Positions 11,587-22,699 are shown, counted from the stretch's first letter. The stretch is 64,000 nucleotides of DNA from Favolaschia claudopus (GCA_037176885.1 JAWWNJ010000137.1:310001-374000), one strand, 5' to 3'. Made by a program: numbers and translations. The notes: generated from the sequence alone by a model not told the origin.

Positions 11587-12013
11587 TGTTGAAGTTGCAA
11601 TCGGCGCTTCAACGCGTCCGAGAGCTGTATTGATCGGCGCGTACTTGGCGCACAGCTAACAGTAACGATTTCTCGACTTTTCTCATTATTACTTGACTTT
11701 ACTCACTGCTGTACTTATATGACTGTCGGCGGCTGATTGATTAGTTACAGCCTCGTACACTTGTAGTATTTATACGGACTCATTTCTGTACACTCCTCAG
11801 ACGTTGTTACGCTTCTAAACAACTCTGAGGTATTTCTTCACTTACTTATTTATGTTCTCATAGCTCATGTACTTGTAGTCTTGTTTCTTTAGGTGAATGT
11901 AGACGTTGTTACGCTTCTAAACAACTCTGAGTCTTGTTTCTTTAGGCGAATAAAGACGTTGTTACGCTTCTAAACAACTCTGAGTCTTGTTTCTTTAGTC
12001 TCTAATCACAACA
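11587..12013 (+). mobile_element. Solo LTR with 5-bp target duplication
   Basis: The LTR runs from TGTTG to CAACA (427 bp) and is flanked by an exact GGAGG duplication (11582-11586 and 12014-12018). A TATA-like TATTTATAC sits at about 11767-11775, and the presumed transcript start lies roughly 30 nt downstream at about 11799. No internal retrotransposon sequence is present on either side, so it is a solo LTR left by LTR-LTR recombination. Its size and the TG..CA ends with a 5-bp duplication fit a Ty1/copia or Ty3/gypsy element; the resemblance in layout to 49178-49542 favours copia. Confidence 0.85.
11799..11998 (+). repeat. Triplicated LTR leader; first copy has an intron-like segment, later copies lack it
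   Basis: Block A (31 nt) occurs at 11799-11829, 11901-11931 and 11954-11984. Block B (14 nt, TCTTGTTTCTTTAG) occurs at 11879-11892, 11932-11945 and 11985-11998. In copy 1, A and B are separated by 49 nt (11830-11878) starting GTATTT and ending TTGTAG. In copies 2 and 3, A joins B directly. The spacers after B are GTGAATGT and GCGAATAA. A begins at the expected transcription start, so the repeats look like one unspliced and two spliced leaders in series. Confidence 0.85.
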
Positions 12014-12056
12014 GGAGGGGACCGCAACAACCCAAGGGTTGATTTAGGTCCCCTCC
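12014..12056. repeat. Short hairpin abutting the solo LTR
   Basis: GGAGGGGACC (12014-12023) pairs with GGTCCCCTCC (12047-12056). Within the loop, AACCC pairs with GGGTT. The first five bases are the right-hand LTR target duplication, so the LTR integrated at the edge of a pre-existing inverted repeat. Confidence 0.6.
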
Positions 12057-14299
12057 AGTGCAATCTTAGGTTGAGTGCCACCCCTTGAGCTAAAAGAAGC
12101 AAGTTTAAAGCTCCATTATATGGCTCTGTGTACTGGCCCTACCTGAGCAAGAAATACCACCTAGTCCCCCACTGAATGCGATAGGTTGAATATTTCAACA
12201 TCTCGGCCATCACCCCGCATCAAATACGCAGCCACCGGACTTCGGACCGACGCAACCTTTTTCCACTCGCACCAAACTCGCACACGAAAACTTTCTACTC
12301 TACGCGAGTGAAAGTTTTTACACTTGTAAACAAAAGTTGAGTTTTCGAAGATTTTTGCATTTTTTTTCTACTTTAGCAGCTAGCTCAGAATGTACTTTTT
12401 GTACCGATTTGATTAAAACGACCCATTGACCGCCATACACCAGTACATGGTGCTATGTAGAGTAGTAGGTCTGTCAACTACATCCTACTGAAAATCGGTT
12501 GGTTAACAAGTCAATAGCTCAGTCAACGACTTGAGAACAGATATGCTAGCGACATGTATCGACTGAAATCCGATGTCCCTCAAATCTCCATTAGTCTACT
12601 TAAGAGTAATAGTCTGTGCTGCGCTGCGCTGCAGTGCCGCGGTCCGGAGTTCGACTCCGGCTGCCGGTAGCCCAATTTATTTGCCCCGCGCTATGTGGGA
12701 AAATGGTGGGGCTTGTACTACCGCCAACAAATTCTCCCACCCCCCAAGATCAATCAGCTGTTACCTTGCTTCTCCAACCCTCATAATTAGCTAAGCAGCA
12801 CATCGGATGCAACCCATTGATGCCCGTTTTCTCCCGAAGCACAGCTTTTCAAAGGCTCCCAAACATTGATGCAGAACTTCCAACGAACTTCACCACCCAA
12901 CCATCGCATCACCGTCAACTTTCAAGTTCTGCTACATCCGCGTCTACAGTCTGTACTCTGTACCAACAACAATTCAAAGAGAAAATCCACGTTCCCCGAG
13001 TCGGCGAATCTCCGCAAGCGGTTGCACTCCACTTAGTCTCAATCTCGAATCAGTATTCTCATTGTATCAACTGTCAACGCACATCGACCATTGAATCTGC
13101 TGTCAACGGCAGTCGGGTCAAATTTCCGGGTCCGCTCGTCGTTGAATGCATCGGCTCGATTTTCTTGTGGAACTGGGAACTCGCTGTCAAAAAGCGCTGA
13201 TATCAGGGCCCCCAGACTCAAAATAGGCAGCATCTGTGTTGCAGGAATTAAACTGGCCTGGCTAACGAATCACGATACAACTAACTGACTTGGTTCATTG
13301 GCCAATCTTTTTACTTCAAGGGAAGACCGTCCATCCCTCGCAGACTACTCAATGATGATACAGGCAATGTGAATGAATCCCGTCATTCTGCGCACATGCG
13401 CCCCTCGTGGCTGGATCGAAGGGTTTTAGCCCCCTTGGTCGTTACATTCAGTATTCTCCGCGTCGAGTCAGCTAAGTGAATTATCTCAATGCAAAGTGGT
13501 GAGAAAGCTCATATTGTTTATCAGAAACTAAACCAGAGCTGGGATGTACACTTGGACCCCATACCAAGTTTGCGATTGCAAATTCAATATCAAGGATGCG
13601 AAAATTCGGTGACTGAGAAGGTAAATTTCCAAACAAGATGGAGAACTGCCGGCACCTACATCCTTTTCAAATATTTTCAGCTGTCTAGGTCCTGGACTCT
13701 AGGAATTTTCTATGTGGCTCCAACACTGATAAGTTTCACATTGTTTTCAGCCCGCGCCTGTTCCAGTCCGCAAATTCCTCTTTCTACGCCAATCGAATTC
13801 ACGCAGACTATAGCAAGTACGGTACACAATGGCCGAGGCTCAACCCTAATTCGAGATACAAATCCTGTTTCCACAGACTAGCACTACTAGTTGTAGCAGT
13901 TTTACTAGCAGAAAGCAGGGAACTTTCTTTAATATATGCCGGAAGCATGTACCTTGATACAATAAATCATTTTTTTTTATCTCAAGCAAGGTGTCTTCCG
14001 ACGCAGTCGGAGCTTCCTAGTCAAAAACGTCCTCTATTCTGATATTCACCATATACGGAAAGATATCCGGCAGCCCGTAAATAATGCGGTAGTACGTCTG
14101 AGTATCCGAGACTGCCGCTCCGTAGACTAGAAGATGAATATATCGTTACTTTCTAACCTCTACCTTGTGTGAAAATCCGAACCAACTTCGTGCAAAGTTT
14201 CGTCCCCCAGTCTACCTCAAGCTTGATGTGTGTCCTTCGCGCTCTGTATTATCTGTGCTCACTGCTAAACTAGGAATCTCCTAACTCCTCCTTCTACCC
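12057..14299. other. No recognised gene; one tRNA T-arm-like hairpin
   Basis: I find ORFs of up to 130 codons (12817-13200 and 13489-13881, plus strand) without recognisable motifs. At 12646-12662 the sequence CCGGAGTTCGACTCCGG forms a perfect 5-bp T-stem with a canonical 7-nt TTC-type loop, followed by GCTGCCGGTA. I could not fold matching D- and acceptor arms upstream, so this is at most a tRNA relic or a SINE head. Confidence 0.35.
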
Positions 14300-14302
14300 C
14301 TA

Positions 14303-14730
14303 GCCGACATCATCAAGCTGCACGCCAAGTTCTGAGAGACATACGCATCAACGCAGAAGGGAGCCCGCACCGCCGTCGTGTTCCCAATCCAAACACTGGC
14401 TGTCTCGGTGGTAACAGTGAAAAATCCACAGCAGCTCCTTCGGCTTCTAGCGCGCGATCCGCTGCTCAACGGCGCCGTAGAGAACGCGAACGTCAAGAAC
14501 GAGGAGAAAATGCTCTTCCACGTCCTCCGCCGAATGCTTCCCGCGTTCGAGGTCAGCAAGCGAGACGTCTCAACGAGGGGGGCAGAGCGAAGGAATATCA
14601 GATGGATATTGATAACGGTGCGTTGCTGTTTTTTCCAAAACTAATCTATGTTTCTGATCTACTGTAGAACCTCCCATACTCAAAACCATTCGCAATCAAA
14701 CGCGTCTCGGGTGCTCCAGGTAAAAGAATG
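14303..14730 (+). pseudogene. Possible exon of an unknown protein, basic and low-complexity
   Basis: In one plus frame the sequence reads RINAEGSPHRRRVPNPNTG, then SARSAAQRRRRERERQERG, and ends RRLNEGGRAKEYQMDIDN before a GTGCGTTG donor-like site. A second exon from about 14668 reads EPPILKTIRNQTRLGCS. The composition (Arg/Ser-rich, then MDIDN) resembles N-termini of uncharacterised mushroom transposon proteins. No catalytic domain is seen. Low confidence. Confidence 0.3.
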
Positions 14731-15183
14731 CACATGACTTTCTGTTTAATACCCTCTAAGCCGGTTTAGACCCTCAAACAACCTCGGCAGCGCACGACTC
14801 AATCCCGCTCTTCCCGAGGTACTGAAACTACTCGTCATCACAGAAAGTAACCGGAAATTGTGCTATTTTGACGCGGTCACGTGTTTTTCTCAGGGAACTT
14901 CTATCCTATATTGTAGTTTGGTATGTTCCATTTACCCCGTATGAGTTTGAAGAAGATTGCCGTTGTATACGCTGACCAGGAGTCTGCACAAATTCGAGAG
15001 TGCCTCGGTTTGCAGTAGTTTGACTGTGAATAATGCAGAGAATATAACCAAATCCCTGTTTGAGACGCATGTAGGGTGATTGTGGTGTGATATGGTAGTT
15101 GTTCAGACTTAGGGGTACCCTGAGCAGCCTTTTGTATGACCTTCAACCTGCAATATTGGCAAGAAAAGGTGCATGCAAAGATC

Positions 15184-15922
15184 CACTGTGGTTGCAGAAC
15201 CCCATGAATTTCCCATAGCCGGACCATGAATTCCACAATTCACGGGTTTATCTAGTGAATTCAGATTCATGGGGTTGTGACTTCACGTACCTGATTCACA
15301 AAATCAGAGTCAGCAATATGAACTACGTGAATTTCACTCGAAAATCGAATGAATGCATGTGTGTGAAAACTGCTCAGAAAGGCAACTCTTGGAAATTCGC
15401 CCGTAAACCTCGTGAAATTCATGGAGTTAAAGTTGCCTCGAACGCGGTACATGGTTCTGGTCACCAGTACTGGTTGTGTTCCTAGTCAATTTACACACTT
15501 TGAGTACCGTAACTTAGTAATCGTTAGTAAAGACTTGTTGTACTCGTTCAGTATGTACTTCCGTACAAAAGAGATACGACTATTTAATACTTGTATGTTG
15601 CGCTGGTCAAAGCGAGGGGTACGTAGTAGATTTTTCATGCAGTTTCCACTGTGTTTTCACGTATTTTTCAAGTGACTTCCCGGAGTATTGGAAGGGAATC
15701 CAACACAGTGAAAGAGTTTTCATTGGAATATGAGGTGGATATCATTCCAAAACAATGTGAATTAACACCATGAAATGTCCCACTCACATAGTTGGACCCA
15801 GTGAAAATATCTCCGTGAAATTCACAACTCCATAGTGGTATTCACAGAGTTTTCTGGTGATTTTCCCATTGAAACCTTGTGAACCAACTATGGGAAAGTC
15901 AGGGGCTTATGCGACCACAGTG
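15184..15922. mobile_element. CACTA-like non-autonomous element
   Basis: The left end CACTGTGGTTGCAGAACCCC and the right end (reverse complement CACTGTGGTCGCATAAGCCC) form an imperfect inverted repeat of about 35 bp. Both continue to CCCATAG. The flanks are AAGATC on the left and GATCTT on the right, so the target duplication is GATC or is masked by the palindrome. The interior is dense in ATTCATG and GTGAATT words, as in the element at 29381-30721. No transposase is present. Ends starting CACTGTG plus a short duplication suggest the CACTA/EnSpm superfamily. Confidence 0.7.
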
Positions 15923-16714
15923 GATCTTAGCCAGAATTGTTGAAATTGTGGTTTTGGTTCGAATGAAACTGTTGGAAGGTACACGAATGACGCATAATAC
16001 TAGTTCAGCGTCTTATCTTGTAGTTACAGACAGTTTGGAAGCAACTGCCCTTTAAAATATGACTTTCAGCTGTGAAAATGTTGCAGCACGCAAATCTGTT
16101 TATGTTTGTTGTGTGCCCTCGGACAAAACTTGCCTAGACTTTGCATTTGCACTTATCTTTCCGGTCCAATTCTTGTGCTGTGGAATCATTCCATACATAT
16201 CTACTACCCAAGAGTATCAAGCTCATAACTACGAGCTTTAGCTCCCTGCCTTCGGCACGGAGCCACTCGCTGCGCTCGCGGCGTGCCTACGGCGATCGCA
16301 CAGCTCGTCGGGGCTGCCGCCCCAAACCCCGCAGTGGGGCAGTCGAAGGGCGTGGGTAGATCCACGTGCTGCGCACGTGGTTTCCTGTCAAAGGCTGTGC
16401 CGTGCTCTTTTAAAGTATAGGATAGTTATGAGTTTGATGTGCCAAAAGCATTGTCCAATGCTGCGCTTTTGTCGAATTGCGCAAAATCACAAGTGCCAAA
16501 GTTATTCTCAGTCTACGAGCTGTACTGAATCTTCCTGGCTGAGATGACCAGTGCATGAGATGTCAGTAGATGCCAAACATTATGTTCATAGAAAATTCAC
16601 CACAAAAAACTACAAATTTGGCCCAAACCGATCAAATTTCCGGTTACTTTCTGTGATGACGAGTAATGCTTGCCCCAATCGACGCCGTTCCAACAATGGT
16701 ATGTGTTTATTTGA
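15923..16714. other. GC-rich hairpin cluster, no gene
   Basis: From 16241 to 16385 there are consecutive hairpins: CTGCCTTCGGCACGG, CGCTGCGCTCGCGG, CCCCGCAGTGGGG and CCACGTGCTGCGCACGTGG. Similar hairpins (CCGCCTTCGGCAGGG, CGCTGCGCTCGCG) appear at 26479-26520. Such clusters often mark ends of Helitrons or other repeats, and the first one lies just upstream of a Helitron fragment, but no diagnostic TC...CTRR ends were found. Confidence 0.4.
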
Positions 16715-17234
16715 ATGCGCGCTGCCGTGTCTTACGGTGTTCTAGGTCCTGCAACTCAGTCTCGCGCGCGCGGGGCACGTCGTCCTCGAGCCCGACCTTT
16801 CCCCGTTGGGCGGCGTGTGTTCGAGGACCCCTCCGCTCGACATGACTTGGGACCAATGAATCTGCTGTGTACATCTTGCGACGCTCTTCTCTGGGACAAC
16901 GAACGTGTTGCCCGCTCATCGACTGTCGGCTCACCGTCATTTGGTATTTGCTGTGATCATGGCAAGGTTTCTCTTGAGCGCCTCAATGAACCCCCAGAGC
17001 CTCTTCGACGCCTTCTTGTGGGCTCTGATGCACAGGCTCTGGAGTTTCGAAACCACATCACTCAGTATAATTCCGCCCTTGCCTTCACTTCGCTCGGTGT
17101 CTCGGACGACAAGACAATCAACCGCCACGGTCCGAACGCCTGGGTTCTCTGGATCTTGGGTGGCCTCTACCACCTTTCTGGTGCGCTTACAGCTCCCGAG
17201 GGTGTTCCTCCTTCCTACTCTCAGCTCTACATGC
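16715..17234 (+). pseudogene. Helitron Rep/helicase protein, N-terminal fragment
   Basis: The open frame contains HDLGPMNLLCTSCDALLWDN, RVARSS...SFGICCDHGKV with a CxxC...CC-H cysteine-histidine set, NHITQYNSALAFTSLGV and LYHLSGALTAPEGVPPSYSQ. These match the region that precedes the Helitron_like_N domain in fungal Helitrons. The match stops exactly where a foldback element begins (17235), so the HUH endonuclease and helicase parts are missing. The downstream codons to 17278 belong to that element. The Helitron helicase at 19523-22020 is on the other strand and is not the direct continuation. Confidence 0.75.
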
Positions 17235-17348
17235 ACCCGTGGCGAAGCACGGGCTCACTGCTAGTTCTATTGACATAAAGTGGAAGGATGTATGTGTTTC
17301 TGCTGGATATATTGCGTACTAGCAGTGAGCCCGTGCTTCGCCACGGGT
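17235..17348. mobile_element. 114-bp foldback element with 31-bp perfect arms
   Basis: ACCCGTGGCGAAGCACGGGC begins a 31-bp arm (17235-17265) whose exact reverse complement is 17318-17348. The 52-nt loop has no coding content. It sits at the broken end of the Helitron fragment. Confidence 0.8.
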
Positions 17349-18660
17349 TATCTCAATATAGGGTATGCGCAGAGTGTTTAAGGACAAGATTTAAATTTGG
17401 AATACAAAGTGCAAATATATTCTACTGTCGCTGACGGCGACGACCACCTATGGAACTACCTTCGCCTTTATCGTCGTCTCTGTTGTTGGGCTGCTCGGTA
17501 GGGTGATCATCGGTGGTGACTAACGTGATTTTTCGCTTTTTTGAAGCGGGTTGTTGTTCCGTGACCTCGTCGAAACCAGTGAACATCAGCGCGGAGGCAC
17601 CGGAGTCGGATTCTGAGGGCGATAGAGTTGTTGAAGAATTGGGGAGAAAGAAAGGTAGAAATCACATACTCAATTTAACAGGACTTGGCTCCGCTTTTGG
17701 TGCAGACGTCCCTTGACCAACAAAGGTGACCTTCTCGATGTCAATGATGAAATGTTTGACAGTACGATCCGGGTTGCGCTCAACACCAGTTAGGAAACCA
17801 TCAACTACGACCGGCTTGCCTGGCCCTGGAAGGGGTTTTTTGTTCTGCCAGCGTGGGGTGTCAGGGAAAACGAAGTGAACCGGGAATTGGTTGTTGTAAG
17901 CCTTGTTGGCAGAAAGATATTAGCGGGTTTGTGCGAAGCGACCCGGGTCGCTTTGGGACCGCCCAGATCTCGACAACGAGCAGTTTCAGGTGTGAAGTCC
18001 CAGCGACCTAGGAGTGCCCCAGGGCAATACTCTTCTAGGTCGCTCAGAGCTCACACCTGATATCTTTTGTTGCGGAGATCTGTGCAGTCGAAAAGCGACC
18101 CGGGTCGCTCGCACAAACTCTCTATTGCTCGGCAGTAATGTCGAAAGATGAGTTCTGCTTGTCGACATTGGAAGCAGCGCCGCATACACTGACAAATGGG
18201 TGATATTTGGGGGTGAAATTTTCAGGCAACCCAAAGGGTATCAACTGGAAAGGATTGTTAGGGGGAGTGTATTGAGAATACAGGCCAAACGGTAAGTCAA
18301 ACTCACAGATATGATATCCCCAAAGAGGTGGTAGTCCACGGCGGCCAGTTTGTCAGAGAAAACTTCGATGTCAGGCGAGATACGGGCGGCCTGTAGATGA
18401 AATCAGTACAACTTGAACATTCAGCAATCAACACATAAATGAATCACCACGCTACAGCAGGAAACTGGCAGTATCGTAAGGAGCCGACAGTAGCAGCCCA
18501 AGAAGACGCAAGGTACATCTGAGAGTCGAACATGATGGTGTTTGTGTTTGGGATGGCCCGAGGGTTTTAGAGGACGGCGACACCCGAGATAGTAGCTGAG
18601 GAAGGCATGGTGATAGAGAGTATGTAAGAAGTAGTTGGATTGGATAACTCTTCGACGGAG
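17349..18660 (-). pseudogene. Degraded conserved protein of transposon neighbourhoods, multi-exon
   Basis: On the minus strand, pieces of one protein are spread across several frames. Near 18550 is TNTIMFDSQMYLASSWAATV, SLRYCQFPA. Near 18390 is AARISPDIEVFSDKLAAVDY followed by a GTGAGT donor. Then come PFGLYSQYTPPNNPFQLIPF, and after a MITE, AYNNQFPVHFVFPDTPRWQ, VVVDGFLTGVERNPDRTVKH and FIIDIEKVTFVGQG. The C-terminus is Ser-rich, then KKRKITLVTTDDHPTEQ. I recognise the set as an uncharacterised mushroom family that recurs beside KDZ/MULE-type transposons. A stop in the N-terminal part (about 18572) and the MITE at 17927-18118 make it a pseudogene. Function is unknown. Confidence 0.5.
17927..18118. 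mobile_element. 192-bp MITE with nested palindromic ends
   Basis: The left end GTTTGTGCGAAGCGACCCGG and the right end CCGGGTCGCTCGCACAAAC are inverted repeats differing by one base. Each also contains the internal palindrome AGCGACCCGGGTCGCT. The interior has a second inverted pair, CAGGTGTGA...CCTAG / CTAGG...TCACACCTG (about 17986-18059). No clear target duplication was found. It interrupts the degraded gene on the minus strand. Confidence 0.75.
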
Positions 18661-18865
18661 GTAGCTGAGGTTTTTATATGCTAGAAAGAGCAATACGTCA
18701 GTGGAGTTTGGTGGAGACACGAAAAACGGCCAGAGGAGGACGCGATGGTGAAAGTTCTCACCATCCAGTGCGTCCAGGCCGGTCATGTTATCGTTTTGCG
18801 TCACTAACCGTGGAACAACCCAGAACCGAGCACTGCACAGTCGGAGCAGAGTGGAGTTGAGTGGC

Positions 18866-19260
18866 GCAATGACGAATGATCAGCAGCTTGAAAATGACGC
18901 AGGATCGGCGGTGGGCGCACTGGCCGCCTTTAAACGACGCGTACAGAGCACCCTGTGGATCACCAAAGACGGAGAATTAAACAACGATGAACGCCAGTAT
19001 CCGAAAGGTGATTGCGAAGTCTGTCAGTCTCCAAATTCTCTGACGAAGTTGAGCAAGGTAGACATGGACACAGCCAGACAGCCAGAAGATGAAGGAATAG
19101 AGTCGGCAGCCGAAGGAGAGATGGTATGCATTCCTTTTGTGTTTGTTGCTGCGTGTAATTTTTATAAGCAGATATTATCACTGGTTGAGCCGACTCGAAC
19201 TTTCCAGCACCAGGGTCTAGGGCATATTTCCTTGATCCTTGAGCCTTCAAATGGACATTA
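18866..19260 (+). CDS. Hypothetical ORF, unrecognised
   Basis: From the internal ATG at 18866 the frame reads MTNDQQLENDAGSAVGALAA, FKRRVQSTLWITKDGELNND, then an acidic stretch RQPEDEGIESAAEGE that meets a GTATGC donor-like site near 19122; the remaining codons to 19260 could be intron read-through. It lies divergent from the degraded gene on the minus strand. I recognise no domain. Confidence 0.25.
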
Positions 19261-19522
19261 ATCAAGGTCTCGACGCCAACGAAAGCGAAAAATTCGGCGT
19301 TGGTACATACGAGGTCATGTAAAAATGAATTAAATGATATATTTGGCTGTGCTTGTATTCCCTCTGTTTGAAACGACGACGAAAAACCTCGACTTGTCCG
19401 GTTTGCGAAACTATCGCTCACAGAGAGAAGCCAACAAACTCTACCAGTGCAAAAAAATTCAGAGATTTTCACGAAGCGCCCCATGTTGGAGAGAGGATAC
19501 AATTTATTTCAAATTAAGTACA

Positions 19523-22020
19523 TCACTGCGCAAAAACCTGAGGAAATACGATGTTTGGAGTACAATTGGAGGGCGAGTGCTGTGGTAGAAGCGCCTTAAT
19601 GCGATGCCGAGATGTTGCTCTCGAGAGAGCAACGTAGAGTTGTCCGTGAGTGAAGACTGGCATTCGAAGATCAAGGCCAACATATTTAACGGATTGTCCC
19701 TGGGCCTTGTTGATGGACATTGCGAAAGCAAGGCGCACAGGGAACTGGAGACGCAAAAGGGTAAAGGAGAAATCATTTGTACCTCCAGAGGGTGTCAGCA
19801 TAATTCGGGGGACAAAAGCTACCTCGCCATTGTGCTCCCCGCCTAAGATCTCGGCCTCCAAGACACAATCAGACATTTGTCGTATCACCAGTCGTGTTCC
19901 ATTGCAAAGGCCAGATGAGGGTGATAGATTGCGAAGAGGAATGATGGGACAGCCGTTTTTGAGTGTCAGCTCCCCGGGAGGCAGCCCAGACGCAGACAAA
20001 GACCGTAGATATTCGGGGGGCATTGAATCATTTGCCATTGGTCCATCTGCGCCTGGCTCGGCGACAATTTTATCTGCACTGGTGAATGTTCGGCTTTCAC
20101 CCTGCATGCGATCCAAAATATCATCATTGAGGCCATCGACATCACCGTTGCGCGCAGCCAGGATTGTGCGATCCATAAAGTACTGGGAAGGAGGAGCCAG
20201 TCCAGAGATAGCAGGGAATATTGAGTTGATGAGATCCTCGCTGTCTCGAGTGACAATATCGCATGGTAGCTCGAGATTCCCTTCAGCATCGTTGTTCTGA
20301 CCATGCCCAACCTCCAGCAGCCACTGCGCGAACTCTGTCTCATCCTGACCGGCGGCCAGTCGCATATTCTGTGTCAGCAAGAGCAGCTTCGTAAATTGCC
20401 AGAGGTATGATCGAAATATTGAAGCATCTAAAATCTCCTCCGGCGTTCCTTTCGGTACGGCTGATAGAATCTGCTTCGGGTCACCACCCAACAACATGGT
20501 GATCCCACCGAATTGTTGATCGTTACCACAAAGGTCACGCAAGGTTTGGTCGACGGCTTCATGGCATTTACGGTTATGCATGGGAGCCTCGTCCCAGATA
20601 ATCAATTTCGTGGCACGAATAAGCCCTGCTCGCAAGCTCTCCTTTGCAATTGAGCAAGTAGACTCGTCATTTAGTCCGTCAATCGGAATTTTGAAGACCG
20701 AGTGAGCAGTACGCCCGCCGCGCAAGAGCAGTGCAGCAATCCCCGAAGACGCAACACAAAGAACGATGCGTGACTCGCTCCGCAGCTGGTGTGCAAGAGA
20801 ACTGTACAGGAATGTTTTCCCTGTCCCCCTTGCCCCATAAACAAAGAAAAGCTTCCCGAGGTTCTGTTCCACAGATTCAGCCACTTCGTTGAATGCCCCT
20901 TTGCTGCTCCGGATTCATTCGTGCGTAATTTTCAACGGCACGTTCACGCTCTTCGGCCGGGTCGTAATCCAGCTGTTCAGCGATCAGAGGGTTCTCGGCC
21001 GCTTGCGACCAATTGCGCTGTGGGGTTGGCATCTCGAAGTCAATCAGAGTCCGGCCGGCCTCCAAAAGAAGCTGGTCGAGAAGAAAGAGACCATAGTCAA
21101 AGATGTCGTCTTCCGAAGGCGCCTCGAACCCCATACGTCTCAGCCGATGATCCAAGTCATCGCAGATATGAGATCGGAAGTCTTCCCAGAGTTTGCGAGG
21201 CTCTGTGGGATTGCAAAACAGGAGGAGGGTGGTGAACAATCGGCGAAGTCGAGATCCTGTCTGCATTTCAGCGGCTTCGGACAGGCAGAGGCGCCATTCC
21301 CCATCATCCTGCAGAAGACCTTGAGCGAGACATGCTTGTCGATAGGAATCGTACCGCACCCCTGTTTAGAGATTAGAACACCAACGCTATGAACGCAAGA
21401 TGTATGCGGACCTTCATAGCAGAACAAATCATTGTGCGAGGTAGCACCTTTGACGACCGTTAAAAGAGTTCTGAGGTAGAAACGCTCGCCGGCCGACGGA
21501 GATGTAAAGAACATTCGGCCGAGTGCCCACTCCTCTTCCGTAGTTCCCAGTGCGGCGGTTTAGTAGAATCCTTCCAGACGAAGACCTGAGGGAATTCTTG
21601 ATAGGTATGTCTACGTGCCGTTTCACCGAGTAAGCCAGGATCGCGGTTGGCAGCAAAATACGCCGGAGGTTTGCCGACTTCATTGGCCCCGCGTTGAAGA
21701 GCTTCATCGGGATCCTTGTTCGCGTCGAAGGTGACCATGTGTTGCTCGAAAAGGTGCACGGGAAGGCTCACCACGTTGGGAATCTAGGCGTGGACGTCAA
21801 ACTGGAAAATGCGCCAAGCCGCCTCGGAAGGACCGATATAGCGCCCGTCAATGTAGATCTTGATCTCATCCATGTCCATCTCAAGGGTAGCCCTGTCGCC
21901 GCCCTTGTGAATGTACTTGAATGGATATTTGATGGATTTAACGGTTGCCGCACACTCGACATTGATGTGGCAGTCGTATTTAGCGGAGAGGTAGGAGTAT
22001 ATACTAGAAACGAAAACGAA
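19523..22020 (-). pseudogene. Helitron helicase (PIF1-like) pseudogene
   Basis: The C-terminal part (20884-19523) is a near-complete PIF1-type SF1B helicase: Walker A GARGTGKTF, Walker B IIWDEAP, LGGDPKQILSAVPKG, LLTQNMRL, and C-terminal INKAQGQS...QLYVALSRAT. Upstream, 21359-20877 has RLRRLFTTLLLFCNPTEPRK and 21774-21500 has FANKxxYQEFPQ-type sequence, HTYQEFPQVFVWKD. The most upstream exon, to about 22020, has YDCHINVECAATVKSIKYPF. A GT-AG intron of about 50 nt fits at 21412-21363. Damage includes an in-frame TAG near 21785, a frame change near 21505 and a one-base frame change near 20905. The HUH Rep domain is missing upstream. The helicase module itself is open. Confidence 0.85.
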
Positions 22021-22256
22021 AACGACTATATATAGAATAGCCGATAGATGGCCGGCGGTGCCCGTCGGCAGCAGGTTCAGAAACGAAAATGAAGCAGTCG
22101 GCACCAAGTCGGCACGGAACAAGTTCATGTCAAGGGTTACGGTCACGTACATACTTGATCGATCGTCTTGCTGCTATGTTGGTCCCGTTCCGATGCTCCG
22201 CTTTTGTACTCGCAGCTACTAAAAGTACCCGAAATTGCCGTTTTTTCCCTCCGCTA

Positions 22257-22697
22257 TGGTGCCCTCCACTAAGTCACCACCACTGCTTGACTAGTCCCAA
22301 ATCTGCCGCAGGCTGAGATTTTTTTCTGCCTACCTCTTTTAGTGCCAGAGATCGGTGCTTTTGCTTGGATTTTACTCGAGCTTCGCCAATGAAATTCATG
22401 CTTTCACGTCAACCAGCAGCGGCATATCATATGTGCACACATAGCGGTATTGGGAACGTGTGAGTGAGCGTAAATGGAGGGGGATGCGAACACTTGTAGG
22501 CTGCACTGTGCAGTCCCAATTTTTGGGGGGTGGAACTTTTATATCTCCCTCAATTTTGCCGCCAATAAAAGTCCCTCGTGCCAAAAGTTTCTAACAATGG
22601 AATAGAGCATTTTGGCAAGAGGGATAAGAAATCCGGATTTTCCTGCCCGCGTAGTAGCTGTTGTCAGCAATTGGTGGTGACTTAGTGGAGGGCACCA
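22257..22697. mobile_element. Tc1/mariner-like MITE with TA target duplication
   Basis: TA (22255-22256 and 22698-22699) flanks 441 bp with inverted ends starting TGGTGCCCTCCACTAAGTCA, about 27 bp long. It is related to 2910-3341 by end design and interior words, but the block after TGGTGC differs in a compensated way in both ends. Confidence 0.85.
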
Positions 22698-22699
22698 TA

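Noticed and set aside
12640..12665. tRNA gene
   Set aside because: A perfect T-arm (CCGGAGTTCGACTCCGG) is present, but I could not pair an acceptor stem or find a D-arm upstream, so I describe it only as a tRNA-like hairpin.
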